From NCBI GenBank assembly GCA_903937835.1, contig CAJAAV010000170.1, positions 1 to 54,061 on the forward strand: a stretch of 54,061 nt of DNA, given 5' to 3'. Source of the DNA: an uncultured Chlorobiaceae bacterium. GTDB taxonomy: Bacteria > Bacteroidota > Chlorobiia > Chlorobiales > Chlorobiaceae. The translations under genes and the position numbers were made by a program. Of the stretch, positions 47,401 through 53,928 are shown one piece after another (position 1 is the first letter of the stretch; each line of letters opens with the position of its first letter). The notes beneath the pieces are model-generated. The model was given only the letters and a program-made list of their open reading frames with translations. It did no database searches and was not told where the DNA came from.

Positions 47401-47873
47401 AGGAAAGACTCTTCAAGTACTTCCGTTTTATTTTTATGCTCTTTCAGCCACTCAGCGGGAGTCTCCGCGCCTGCATAGATGTTTTTTGTGGGAAAAGTGG
47501 TGATAAACCTGTTCAGATACTGCTCTGATTGTTCTCTCGAGAGCAATTCGATCAGTGTTCTGTAGACATTGTCTAAAAAATTCGGTTGCCGTGCCGCGAT
47601 TGCTTTGGTCATGATAGTATGAAACAGCGTATGCAGTAGTTTCATGCCGTGAAACTGTGCAGGGAGAACAGGTTTTGTATCGGCACCTTTCTGATTTTTT
47701 AGAAAATCATTGAGAATGGCGGCCTGTCGTTCTGATGTTTTCAAACTTTCCTGACCAGAGACTGGTAAAGAGAGAAACTCAGGATCAGTCAGATGAAAAA
47801 GCTGTCGGGCCTTACGGTTGACGTAAAAGTGTTCTTTGTTCTGCAACACTGGGGGGTTTTGCTTGATTGTCAT
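44418..47873 (-). CDS. Large GH13 (alpha-amylase) family protein
   Basis: A 1151-residue cytoplasmic alpha-glucan-active protein; no signal peptide. The GH13 barrel sits in the middle (about 330-760): conserved region I SDMVPNHTAM near residue 418, region II PIIRFDAAMVLAKRH with the nucleophile Asp near 536, region III TLLLAEAFWM with the acid/base Glu near 603, and region IV MNNPDEDTA with the third Asp near 660. About 320 N-terminal residues and 350 C-terminal residues show no familiar domain and are largely helical. Likely role is glycogen or maltooligosaccharide turnover; green sulfur bacteria store glycogen. Hydrolase versus transferase cannot be decided. Confidence 0.88.
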   Translation of the reverse strand: MTIKQNPPVLQNKEHFYVNRKARQLFHLTDPEFLSLPVSGQESLKTSERQAAILNDFLKNQKGADTKPVLPAQFHGMKLLHTLFHTIMTKAIAARQPNFLDNVYRTLIELLSREQSEQYLNRFITTFPTKNIYAGAETPAEWLKEHKNKTEVLEESFLVWLNNQNPALEPFSDLLTDETLTKESSYRKLIMTMRSSMQAMGPVGPNDLDLVELLFMPIKHAPTSILEQLRYIRLNWEELLDGSPFWGLLAGAIDFIEDEDKYLFFEQIAHEKALRNEVNEFEKAAHVPDYTFDDANAPANYSVDSSWMPEVVMLAKSTYVWLDQLSKIYRRPVHRLQDIPDEELDTIADRGFTALWLIGLWQRSFASQKIKQIHGNPEAKASAYALEKYDISEDIGGYEGYLNLMHRAKQRGVRLASDMVPNHTAMDSELVRNNPDWFLCANTPPYYNYSYNGPNLSNDPRYGIYLEDGYWNRSDAAVAFKRIDFLTGDTRYIYHGNDGTMMPWNDTAQLDFLSREVREGVIQQILHVARMFPIIRFDAAMVLAKRHIQRLWFPLDGHTAGVPSRSSCSMSMAEFDAAIPEEFWREVVDRIQQEVPDTLLLAEAFWMLEGYFVRTLGMHRVYNSAFMHMLKKEDNANYRYLIKNTLEFDPEILKRYVNFMNNPDEDTAIEQFGRGDKYFGVCMMMLTMPGLPMFGHGQVEGFTEKYGMEYAKAYYDEQPDEHLVWRHYHEIFPIMKKRPLFAEVRNFFLYDVYSPEGVVNENIFAYSNRLGNETALVVFNNCFEQAKGWIKMSVGYRQNGEIRQSTLAEGLDLGHQQNTFVIFRDHASGLEFIRSCQEIAYNGLLVAVDGYKYNVFLEFREVHPSKMRPYYQLATELNGGGTPSIELAALTISLSPLHRIITAALVPDETKAPLEKETFEATLATLLETVARQFSELMEKPLDVPENLAAEATERYNQALLLPDLLKKTSDSRKLQTALGLSSKEGAVYETISRHWVILDSLQQMLTATGSLNLNLIDDWLMSDALRAIYPESGMIGIPGENLPDLLACLLTPKNETGLDETPEERLLAFIKTVNSINRLHLGRLLQFDERHNKTWFREQRFSVLVAWFIMQELLNDPKTAIAEWIEASEKLDMQTFLSGYEMGELLREKD

Positions 47874-48036
47874 AGGAGGAGATGCAATACCAAAGCATTA
47901 AACTGGTTAAAATTTCAGCGCGGTTCTGCGATTTTGCAGGGCCTGTTTACGCACTCTGACAAAGTACGGAATTTCTCGAAAATAGTCTGATTGTTGTTCT
48001 GCGGTTTTATAATAGGCGGAGATGCTTGAAAGAGAG

Positions 48037-48426
48037 CTATTTAATTTTATTATCGAGATAGCGTTGAAGATAGGTAAATCCAAGCTCTTTTACAGAGCGC
48101 AGCACTTCCAGTCCGATGGTAGAGAGGGCCGTTTTGCTCTGCGCTGGAATGAATTGCGATGTGGTGGTCAGCGGGCGCTCCCCTTGTGCAGAAGGGCTTC
48201 TGTGACTCCTCAATGCACTTGTAAGGAGCAGACCAGCAAGAAAACTCGTTCCTGCAAATTCAAAAGGGTGTTGCCTGACGAATTTTATTGGCGAAATCTC
48301 CTCTTTCAGCTCTTCTTTCAGTATTCGGGCTCTTGTTTTGATATGCTCTTCTTTTTCTGCAATGGTGTGTTGCAGTTCTTCTATGCGTGCCTGAATGCCG
48401 ACTAAAGGCTCATTTGTTGTAGTCAT
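48037..48426 (-). CDS. Membrane-anchored coiled-coil protein, YqjK position
   Basis: A 129-residue protein with an N-terminal coiled coil (about 12-45, IEELQHTIAEKEEHIKTRAR), a single membrane segment (about 55-72, FEFAGTSFLAGLLLTSALR), and a polar C-terminal part. It overlaps the end of the upstream holin-like gene by 17 bases and is third in a YqjD/YqjE-like operon, where E. coli has YqjK. Sequence similarity to YqjK is not obvious; the comparison rests on position. Function unknown; the ElaB/YqjD group associates with membranes and ribosomes in stationary phase. Confidence 0.65.
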   Translation of the reverse strand: MTTTNEPLVGIQARIEELQHTIAEKEEHIKTRARILKEELKEEISPIKFVRQHPFEFAGTSFLAGLLLTSALRSHRSPSAQGERPLTTTSQFIPAQSKTALSTIGLEVLRSVKELGFTYLQRYLDNKIK

Positions 48427-48811
48427 GGAGGGATAAAAGAAGTTTCTGGATCAGGTTTTTAAGGAGTAACGGTTTGAATTTAGTAAAAAATAAAAAGGAC
48501 GAAAGGAAAATAAGGCTTACCAGAAGATAACCAAGAAAAGGATGTCCAAACAGTTCCCCTGTCAGAAGTGCAACGGTTGTGAGAAGGTAGCCAATTCCAA
48601 TAATCAGGATAACGCCGATAATAACTGCCGAGCCGACAAGAGATATCCTGTCGCTCACGTCGATCTTGAGCAGTTCAATTTTAGCGTCAATGATAGACAT
48701 AACATCGTTATATGTCGACGTTGCCGTATCATCAAAGAGTTTATGAAGCCTGCTGTTTTTTTGCTTCCCTTGCGTCGGGCCGAGACTCTCTCCCTTTTGA
48801 GGACTCATCAT
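48410..48811 (-). CDS. YqjE-like holin-superfamily membrane protein
   Basis: A 133-residue protein with an amphipathic N-terminal region (SIIDAKIELLKIDVSDRISL) and two adjacent membrane segments (about 58-82 and 90-112, GSAVIIGVILIIGIGYLLTT and FLGYLLVSLIFLSSFLFFTK). This layout fits the Actinobacterial-holin-X/YqjE superfamily. It lies between a YqjD-like and a YqjK-position gene. No lysis role is implied; such genes are chromosomal and widespread. Confidence 0.75.
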   Translation of the reverse strand: MMSPQKGESLGPTQGKQKNSRLHKLFDDTATSTYNDVMSIIDAKIELLKIDVSDRISLVGSAVIIGVILIIGIGYLLTTVALLTGELFGHPFLGYLLVSLIFLSSFLFFTKFKPLLLKNLIQKLLLSLHDYNK

Positions 48812-48832
48812 AGTATCTGAAATAACTGCTTC

Positions 48833-49108
48833 TTACCGCTTTCTTTTTATGAAAAGTCCGAACAAGGCACCGGCACCCAATGAATAAAGCATTGCCTGAC
48901 CAGGATTGTTTCTGATATACTCTCTTGCTTTTTCAGCGCGTTTCAGAAGCTGGTTATAGGAATCACTTTTCCTGAAACATGAAAAAGCTTCCGAGAGAGT
49001 GTCACTTATCCCTTTTATCTGATCAGGAATGGGAGTTTCCTGTGGCCCTGCTTCTACGGTATTATCTGGTTTGCTGCTGTGTATAGTAACCTGAACTTCT
49101 TGTTCCAT
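48833..49108 (-). CDS. ElaB/YqjD (DUF883)-like membrane-anchored protein
   Basis: A 91-residue protein with a hydrophilic helical region (YNQLLKRAEKAREYIRNNPG) and a C-terminal membrane anchor QAMLYSLGAGALFGLFIKRK followed by R. The N-N-P-G-x-A-x-x-x-x-x-G-x-G-x-x-x-G pattern and the basic tail are characteristic of ElaB/YqjD/DUF883. E. coli members bind stationary-phase ribosomes at the inner membrane. It is the first gene of the three-gene run. Confidence 0.8.
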   Translation of the reverse strand: MEQEVQVTIHSSKPDNTVEAGPQETPIPDQIKGISDTLSEAFSCFRKSDSYNQLLKRAEKAREYIRNNPGQAMLYSLGAGALFGLFIKRKR

Positions 49109-49189
49109 AAGTGTTAAAAAACTGTTGAGGAATTACTGTAAGAATATAAAAACAATGTACAAAAACAATATAGTCTTTGCATGGTTCTC

Positions 49190-49927
49190 TTACTGAAGAA
49201 GTCTGCCGCCATCAACATTAAAAATCTGGCCCGTGATATAGTCACTCTCAAGGAGAAATATAACTGTTCTGATGATATCAAGCGGGTCACCAAGTCGCTT
49301 GAGTGGTATTTTTTTAATCATCTCTTGTTGAGTCTCCATATCCCTGTCAGGATTTACCGTGACCGTTCCGGGTGCGATTGAGTTTACAAGAATAGTGGGA
49401 GCAAACGTTTTTGCGAAGACCCTGGTCAAATGCTGGATTCCGGCTTTCGATACCGTATAGGGGGCAAAGTTGCGCCAGACCAGGTCAGCAGAAATATCGG
49501 TCATGGAAATGATTCGGGAGACAAACGGCTGTTTCTGCATAATTTTGACAGCTTCCTGCATCGAGAAAAATGTCCCCTTCAGATTGGTGTTCACCAGACT
49601 ATCCCATTCTTGTTCGGTAACATCAGGCAGAGGAGTGCTGAAAAAATTCGAAGCACTTGTAACAAGTAAATCAAGCCGGTCAAACTGCTGCCGGAATACT
49701 GAAAATGCGTTGCTGATATCGCCGCTTTTTGAGACGTCACACCGAACCATCTGCGATTCAGGACTTATCCAGCGGATTTTTTCAAGGGTTTGTTCTGCTT
49801 TTTCCTCTGAGGAGTGCCAGGTAAAAAAAATGGTGTACCCCTGTCCCGCTATCGAGAGTGCAATCTCACTGCCGACAGCACCACAAGCGCCGGTTATAAA
49901 GCATACTTTTTTACCTGAAGAGGTCAT
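49190..49927 (-). CDS. Short-chain dehydrogenase/reductase
   Basis: A 245-residue NAD(P)H-dependent SDR. The cofactor motif is FITGACGAVGSEIALSIAGQ (T-G-x-x-x-x-x-G form of the usual T-G-x-x-x-G-x-G). Conserved markers are VRCDVSK, TSASNFF (N-A-G equivalent), a catalytic Ser in RIISMTDIS, and YTVSKAGIQHL with Tyr-x3-Lys. VNSIAPGTV and FNVDGGRLL complete the fold. The arrangement is closest to FabG/pteridine-reductase-like proteins; substrate unknown. It is 73 bases downstream of modC on the same strand, which may be read-through and need not indicate a role in molybdenum metabolism. Confidence 0.88.
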   Translation of the reverse strand: MTSSGKKVCFITGACGAVGSEIALSIAGQGYTIFFTWHSSEEKAEQTLEKIRWISPESQMVRCDVSKSGDISNAFSVFRQQFDRLDLLVTSASNFFSTPLPDVTEQEWDSLVNTNLKGTFFSMQEAVKIMQKQPFVSRIISMTDISADLVWRNFAPYTVSKAGIQHLTRVFAKTFAPTILVNSIAPGTVTVNPDRDMETQQEMIKKIPLKRLGDPLDIIRTVIFLLESDYITGQIFNVDGGRLLQ

Positions 49928-50000
49928 ATTCGCAAGAATTTATGTTTTTTTAACTGTTCCTTGAACACGAATGTAGTGTAAAAAGTTGACTGACGGGAGA

Positions 50001-51056
50001 TTATGCGAGTCTTCTGAATGATGAGGCCTTTATTGCGGCAAAAAGGGTGGAGCCGATCGTAATATTCAGCTCATCTGCTGCCTGGCGGACAATTTCAGCG
50101 ACAAGTTTTTCACCGTTGGCCGAAAGCACAACGCCGACTCTTCCGTCGGAGTCAAACATCTCTGCAACCCTGCAATCCAGAAGATTTCTTGCACTGATCG
50201 CTTCAGGATGCTTTTTGAAAAGAATGATTTCGCGTGAAGAAAGCTCAAACAGTGATTGTTCCGCGTGCTTTCCGGCTGAAACAAATAAGGTATTGCTGCC
50301 CCACTTATAAGTATAGAGGCCACTCTCTTGCTGTGGGTTGGAAAGGTGCAGAAGATTGATATAACCATTCGGACTTTGTGCCATCCTGTTTCTTGCAAGC
50401 TGCTCGGCTGTTGTTTCGTTAATACATCGACCGTTTTTGATTTCAAGGATTTGATCGGTCATCAGTTGCATCTCTGTCAGTGAATGCGATATGAAAAGGT
50501 AGGGGATTCTTAATTCTTCGCTGACACTTCTCAGATAGGGGATGATCTGGAAGCGGAGTGTATCATCAAGAGCCGACAGAGGTTCATCCATAAGCAGCAG
50601 ACGCGGGTTTGCAAGAACTGCTCTGCCAAGAGCGACCCGCTGTTTTTCTCCACCGGAAAGATGTTCAACGCCTCGCTGCAGCAGTGGCTGCAATTTGAGC
50701 AGATCAATCAGTGTTTCCGGTTTGATAAGCCTGTTTTCCGTATGGCACCGCTTAAAACCGTAGAGCAGGTTTGCCTTGACGCTCAGGTGCGGAAAAAGCA
50801 TTGCCTGCTGAAACACAATTGCGATGCGCCGTTGTTCCGCTGAAATATTGTTTTTTTTAAAGCTGCTGAACAGGCACTGATCATCAAGAATAATTTCACC
50901 CTTGTCTGGCTGCATAAGGCCTGAAACAAGATGCATCAGCGTTGATTTTCCGCTCCCTGACTCTCCTAAAATTCCTGTTCTTTCGCAAGAAACATCAGCT
51001 TTCACCTGAAGTGAAAATGCCCCCAGTTTTTTTTCAATATCAATATGCAGCTTCAT
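50001..51056 (-). CDS. modC: Molybdate ABC transporter ATP-binding protein
   Basis: Energises molybdate import. The 351-residue protein has Walker A GILGESGSGKSTLMHLVSGL, Q-loop IVFQQAMLFPHLSV, ABC signature LSGGEKQRVALGRAVL, Walker B LLLMDEPLSALDD and switch His in LFISHSLTE. The C-terminal about 110 residues form a Mop/TOBE molybdate-binding domain (SARNLLDCRVAEMFDSDGRV), which can regulate transport by trans-inhibition. It overlaps modB by four bases and is the last mod gene. Confidence 0.96.
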   Translation of the reverse strand: MKLHIDIEKKLGAFSLQVKADVSCERTGILGESGSGKSTLMHLVSGLMQPDKGEIILDDQCLFSSFKKNNISAEQRRIAIVFQQAMLFPHLSVKANLLYGFKRCHTENRLIKPETLIDLLKLQPLLQRGVEHLSGGEKQRVALGRAVLANPRLLLMDEPLSALDDTLRFQIIPYLRSVSEELRIPYLFISHSLTEMQLMTDQILEIKNGRCINETTAEQLARNRMAQSPNGYINLLHLSNPQQESGLYTYKWGSNTLFVSAGKHAEQSLFELSSREIILFKKHPEAISARNLLDCRVAEMFDSDGRVGVVLSANGEKLVAEIVRQAADELNITIGSTLFAAIKASSFRRLA

Positions 51057-51739
51057 AATGCTCTGCTCCGGTCAAGCTTGCGGGTGAGCCATTCATGCAG
51101 AAAAAGCACGCTCACTGAAATCAGGACTGAGACCATACAGAGAGAAAGAGCCATCGTGGTGCTTGAGGGTGAGCTGGCATAATCATAGATAGCCAGAGGA
51201 ATCGTTTGCGTTATTCCCGGAATATTGCCGGCAACAATGATGGTAGCTCCGAATTCTCCAAGGCTACGGGCAAACATCAGTGATGAGCCTGCCAGAATGC
51301 CCCGGAGAGAGAGAGGCAGAATGATTGTAAAGAGGGTATCATACCAGTGAGCGCCAAGAGTCCGTGAGGCATCAATAAGTTGCCGGTCGATCGACTCCAT
51401 ACCTATACGTATGGAACGTACCAGCAGGGGTAAGCCGACTGTTGCTGAGGCAATAACGGCGGCTTTCCAGGTGAAGATGAGTGTTATTCCAGATTCTGCC
51501 AGCAGTTTTCCAATCCAGCCGTTTTTGCCGAGCAGCAGCAGAAGAAAAAAACCAATGACCACCGGCGGAAGTGTCAGCGGAAGATTGACAAGAACTTCAA
51601 GCAACACTTTCCCCCGGAATGGTTTAAAGACGATCAGCCAAGCGACGGTAAAACCGAAAGGTAATGAGAGTGCTGTCGCCGTCAGCGCTACTTTTATTGA
51701 CAGCCAGATGGCGGTTATATCTTCTGGTGCCAGCAGCAT
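51053..51739 (-). CDS. modB: Molybdate ABC transporter permease
   Basis: Forms the membrane channel as a homodimer. The 228-residue protein has five or six membrane segments and the ATPase-docking EAA loop as IDASRTLGAHWYDTLFTIIL (D-A-S-R-T-L-G-A). SLMFARSLGEFGATIIVAGN is the signature of molybdate/tungstate permeases. Its start lies one base after the modA stop codon, and it overlaps modC by four bases. Confidence 0.96.
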   Translation of the reverse strand: MLLAPEDITAIWLSIKVALTATALSLPFGFTVAWLIVFKPFRGKVLLEVLVNLPLTLPPVVIGFFLLLLLGKNGWIGKLLAESGITLIFTWKAAVIASATVGLPLLVRSIRIGMESIDRQLIDASRTLGAHWYDTLFTIILPLSLRGILAGSSLMFARSLGEFGATIIVAGNIPGITQTIPLAIYDYASSPSSTTMALSLCMVSVLISVSVLFLHEWLTRKLDRSRAL

Positions 51740-52489
51740 CTAATTCAGGATAAAGCCAAATTTACGAAGAACGGATTGAGCCTCAGCCCCTTGAAGATAT
51801 GCCTTGAATGCCTTTGCCTCGCTGTTCTGTGCCGCTTTTACGGTTAACGCCATTGGGTAGACGACTCTCGGGTAAAGCTTTTGCGGTACCACAAAGAGCA
51901 GTTTTGCTTTTTGTGCCTGCAGCGCATCGGTACGATAAATAAAGGCACCATCAACTTCGCCTATTTCCGCATACATGAGGCACTCTCTGACATCCTTGGC
52001 CATGACCAGCTTGCCGTTGAGCTTTGCTTCAATGCCTGATTTTGTTATGGCGGCCATGGCATACTCACCTGCGGGCACACTTTTCGGACTTCCGATAGCA
52101 ATTTTCTCCAGCGCAGGCAGATCATTCATTGACGACACATGCTTTTTCGTTGTTCCAGCAAAAACAAGCGAGTTAAAGGCAAAAGTCTTTTCGCTGGCGC
52201 CATCAACAAGTGTTTTCTTTTTCAGGTATTCCATCCACTCCGTGTTTGCTGCAATAAACAGGTCAGCCGGAGCGCCGTTTTCAATTTGACCGGCAAGTGT
52301 TCCGGAAGACCCAAAGTTTTTAACAAATACAGTGGAAGGATTTTTTGCCGTATAGCTGGCAGTCAGCTCATTGATGACCTCTTTCAGACTTGCTGCCACC
52401 GAGAGATTCAGCGCTCCGGCCATTACCGGGGCTGTTATGATGAGGAATGTAAAAAAGAGGAGAGCGATGCGCATCATTGATTTTTTCAT
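51740..52489 (-). CDS. modA: Molybdate-binding periplasmic protein
   Basis: Captures molybdate (or tungstate) in the periplasm and delivers it to ModBC. A Sec signal peptide runs to about residue 25 (MRIALLFFTFLIITAPVMAG). Mature-protein ModA markers follow: LSVAASLKEVINEL with the oxyanion-binding Ser, FGSSGTLAGQIENGAPADLF, the middle IAIGSPKSVPAGEYA, and EVDGAFIYRTDALQ toward the C-terminus. The 249-residue length is normal. It sits 12 bases after modD. Confidence 0.95.
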   Translation of the reverse strand: MKKSMMRIALLFFTFLIITAPVMAGALNLSVAASLKEVINELTASYTAKNPSTVFVKNFGSSGTLAGQIENGAPADLFIAANTEWMEYLKKKTLVDGASEKTFAFNSLVFAGTTKKHVSSMNDLPALEKIAIGSPKSVPAGEYAMAAITKSGIEAKLNGKLVMAKDVRECLMYAEIGEVDGAFIYRTDALQAQKAKLLFVVPQKLYPRVVYPMALTVKAAQNSEAKAFKAYLQGAEAQSVLRKFGFILN

Positions 52490-52501
52490 GTTCAGGATAT
52501 T

Positions 52502-53356
52502 TTATGATTGTAAAGGAGACATTGAAACAGCAATATCAGAAGGTTTACCGAAATAGACCGACGACAAGACAAGGATATCAACCCCGGTTTCTGCATAGGC
52601 CGAGGCATTTTGTGCATTGATACCGCCTGCTGCCGAGATAGTGACACCGGGCGCCTCTTTGTGAAGCTGCCTGACGAGCAGTGAAAGCTCTTCAGGGGGG
52701 AGCTTGTCAATCTGAAGCACATCAACGCCCGCAGCAGCGATTTTCAGTGCCTCCTCCGCAGTTTCGGCTTCAACAATGATTTTATGTTCTGGTGTTTTGG
52801 CTTTCAGTTCGGTTATGGTTTGAAGAAAACAGTCCAGACCGTTGCAGAATGTTGTATGCTGCCTGAAGACAAGCACAGACTCTGACAAGCCGAGCCTATG
52901 GGGCAGTGCGCCGCCAGCCATAATGGCCTTGATTGCAATTTTTTTTGTTCCGGGAAAGGACTTTCGGGTTGTGACGACTCTCATGCCGGGCTTGACCTCA
53001 TTTACCCGGTTAACGATGTTTCTTGTCCGGGTGGCAATGCCTGATGCATACTCCAGCAGGTTCAGTGCCACTTTCCATCCGGTATGAAGAGCCCCGGCAG
53101 GCCCGTTGGCTGAAAGGATGACAACCCCGGCGTCAACCGTTGTGCCGCTTTGCATGCAGGATGTTACCGCTGCTCCGCAATGTTCCAGAACACGGGCAGC
53201 CTCCTCCGTGCAGCAGAGTGTTGTTGTTTCACGGGTGGAAAAGTTGATCTTCCCCTCCAAAGCGCCGATGCCGAGCAGTAAGGTCGTCAGATCACCATAA
53301 GGCGCATCCTCTTCGATAAACCGATTGATGTCGGTATCCGACAGTTGACAGAGCAT
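52502..53356 (-). CDS. modD: ModD, NadC-like protein of the molybdate operon
   Basis: A 284-residue paralogue of quinolinate phosphoribosyltransferase. The barrel contains PYGDLTTLLL, VALNLLEYASGIATRTRNIV, VVTTRKSFPGTKKIAIKAIM (the R-K-S/T-x-P-G motif), GGALPHRLGLSESVLVFRQH and ITISAAGGINAQN-type sequence (written VTISAAGGINAQNA). NadC would have H-R-x-G-L-x-D; here H-R-L-G-L-S-E marks the ModD branch. Its place at the head of the mod operon supports this. The molecular function of ModD is poorly known; the operon link points to molybdenum handling. NadC function cannot be fully excluded. Confidence 0.88.
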   Translation of the reverse strand: MLCQLSDTDINRFIEEDAPYGDLTTLLLGIGALEGKINFSTRETTTLCCTEEAARVLEHCGAAVTSCMQSGTTVDAGVVILSANGPAGALHTGWKVALNLLEYASGIATRTRNIVNRVNEVKPGMRVVTTRKSFPGTKKIAIKAIMAGGALPHRLGLSESVLVFRQHTTFCNGLDCFLQTITELKAKTPEHKIIVEAETAEEALKIAAAGVDVLQIDKLPPEELSLLVRQLHKEAPGVTISAAGGINAQNASAYAETGVDILVLSSVYFGKPSDIAVSMSPLQS

Positions 53357-53431
53357 TGTTCCTGTTCTTAAATCGTTATAGCATCAAATACATATCCCTG
53401 TACAAAAAAAGAGAGAGTACGGCCTGTTTAC

Positions 53432-53520
53432 CTGCAAATATGCCCCCCCTCCGGGGCTTGAATTCAAAATATGATGCTGTCTCCCCCTTGTTTCTTAAAT
53501 GCCACAGGCATGGCATATTG
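53432..53520 (-). repeat. Dispersed palindromic repeat, copy 2 with flanking hairpin
   Basis: On the minus strand this reads TGCCATGCCTGTGGCATTTA, then GGGGGAGACAGCATCATATT, and the core CAAGCCCCGGAGGGGGGGCA followed by TATTTGCAG. The core palindrome (GCCCC/GGGGC) matches the copy at 1940-1968; a second small inverted repeat TGCCA/TGGCA lies 45 bases away. A REP/mobile-repeat nature is inferred. Confidence 0.5.
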
Positions 53521-53850
53521 TTAGAAATCAGCACAACCCGGACGCCCTCTCTTTTTTTCTTTAAAGCCCAAAGAATCGATAACGCAATATCTGCGGCGTC
53601 TTCCAGAGCTTGTAGCTTACAGAAAAGAAAGTACTTATCGAATTTGTTATGCAAAAAACGTGATAGAGTGTGCTCGTATTTATTCTCGTTCTCTTCGATT
53701 ATTACATTTTCACGGCTAAACGTAATAAAAAATTATGTTTTTGTTGCGAATTTCTTCCTCAAACTTTCTTGAGAATATCACAAATTGCTTTCCGAAAGCA
53801 GTGATAACGTGATCGATGTATCTAATGGCAAGTTGAAAGTATAAACGGAA

Positions 53851-53875
53851 ATCCACAATTCCATAAATTGTGGAT
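53851..53875 (+). terminator. Hairpin plus T-run upstream of the arsR-like gene
   Basis: ATCCACAATT pairs perfectly with AATTGTGGAT around CCATA and is followed by GTTTTTTGG. It has the shape of a rho-independent terminator on the plus strand, yet no plus-strand gene precedes it. Confidence 0.6.
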
Positions 53876-53882
53876 GTTTTTT

Positions 53883-53916
53883 GGTTAGTTTATCGTACAT
53901 TTGCGATGAACTAACC
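53883..53916. promoter_or_regulatory. Palindromic operator candidate for the ArsR-family gene
   Basis: GGTTAGTT-T-ATCG and CGAT-G-AACTAACC form a 13-bp imperfect inverted repeat around TACATTTG, ending 12 bases before the ATG. ArsR proteins typically bind such repeats in their own promoters, so autoregulation is inferred. Confidence 0.6.
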
Positions 53917-53928
53917 AGGGCGTTTGTT

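Larger units (their letters stand above)
53357..53928. other. 572-base intergenic region between modD and the arsR-like gene
   Basis: Contains the modD leader, a dispersed palindromic repeat (53432-53520), an AT-rich stretch without recognisable genes (53530-53840), a hairpin with a T-run (53851-53875) and a palindrome in front of the ArsR-family start (53883-53916). Two overlapping long open frames here look like chance. Confidence 0.6.

Noticed and set aside
53366-53395. Possible ModE half-site (ATCGTTATA) before modD
   Set aside because: Only one half resembles the ModE consensus; the second half is poor and no modE gene is visible.
53357-53470. Molybdenum-cofactor riboswitch in the modD leader
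   Set aside because: The GC-rich hairpin is explained by the dispersed repeat; I could not find the conserved core of that riboswitch.
53376-53654. 92-codon minus-strand frame upstream of modD
   Set aside because: Its middle is translated from the palindromic repeat; such short proteins are a common by-product of dispersed repeats.
53356-53772. 138-codon plus-strand frame between modD and the arsR-like gene
   Set aside because: It crosses the dispersed repeat, has low-complexity Phe/Ser/Lys-rich translation and no ribosome site; likely chance.
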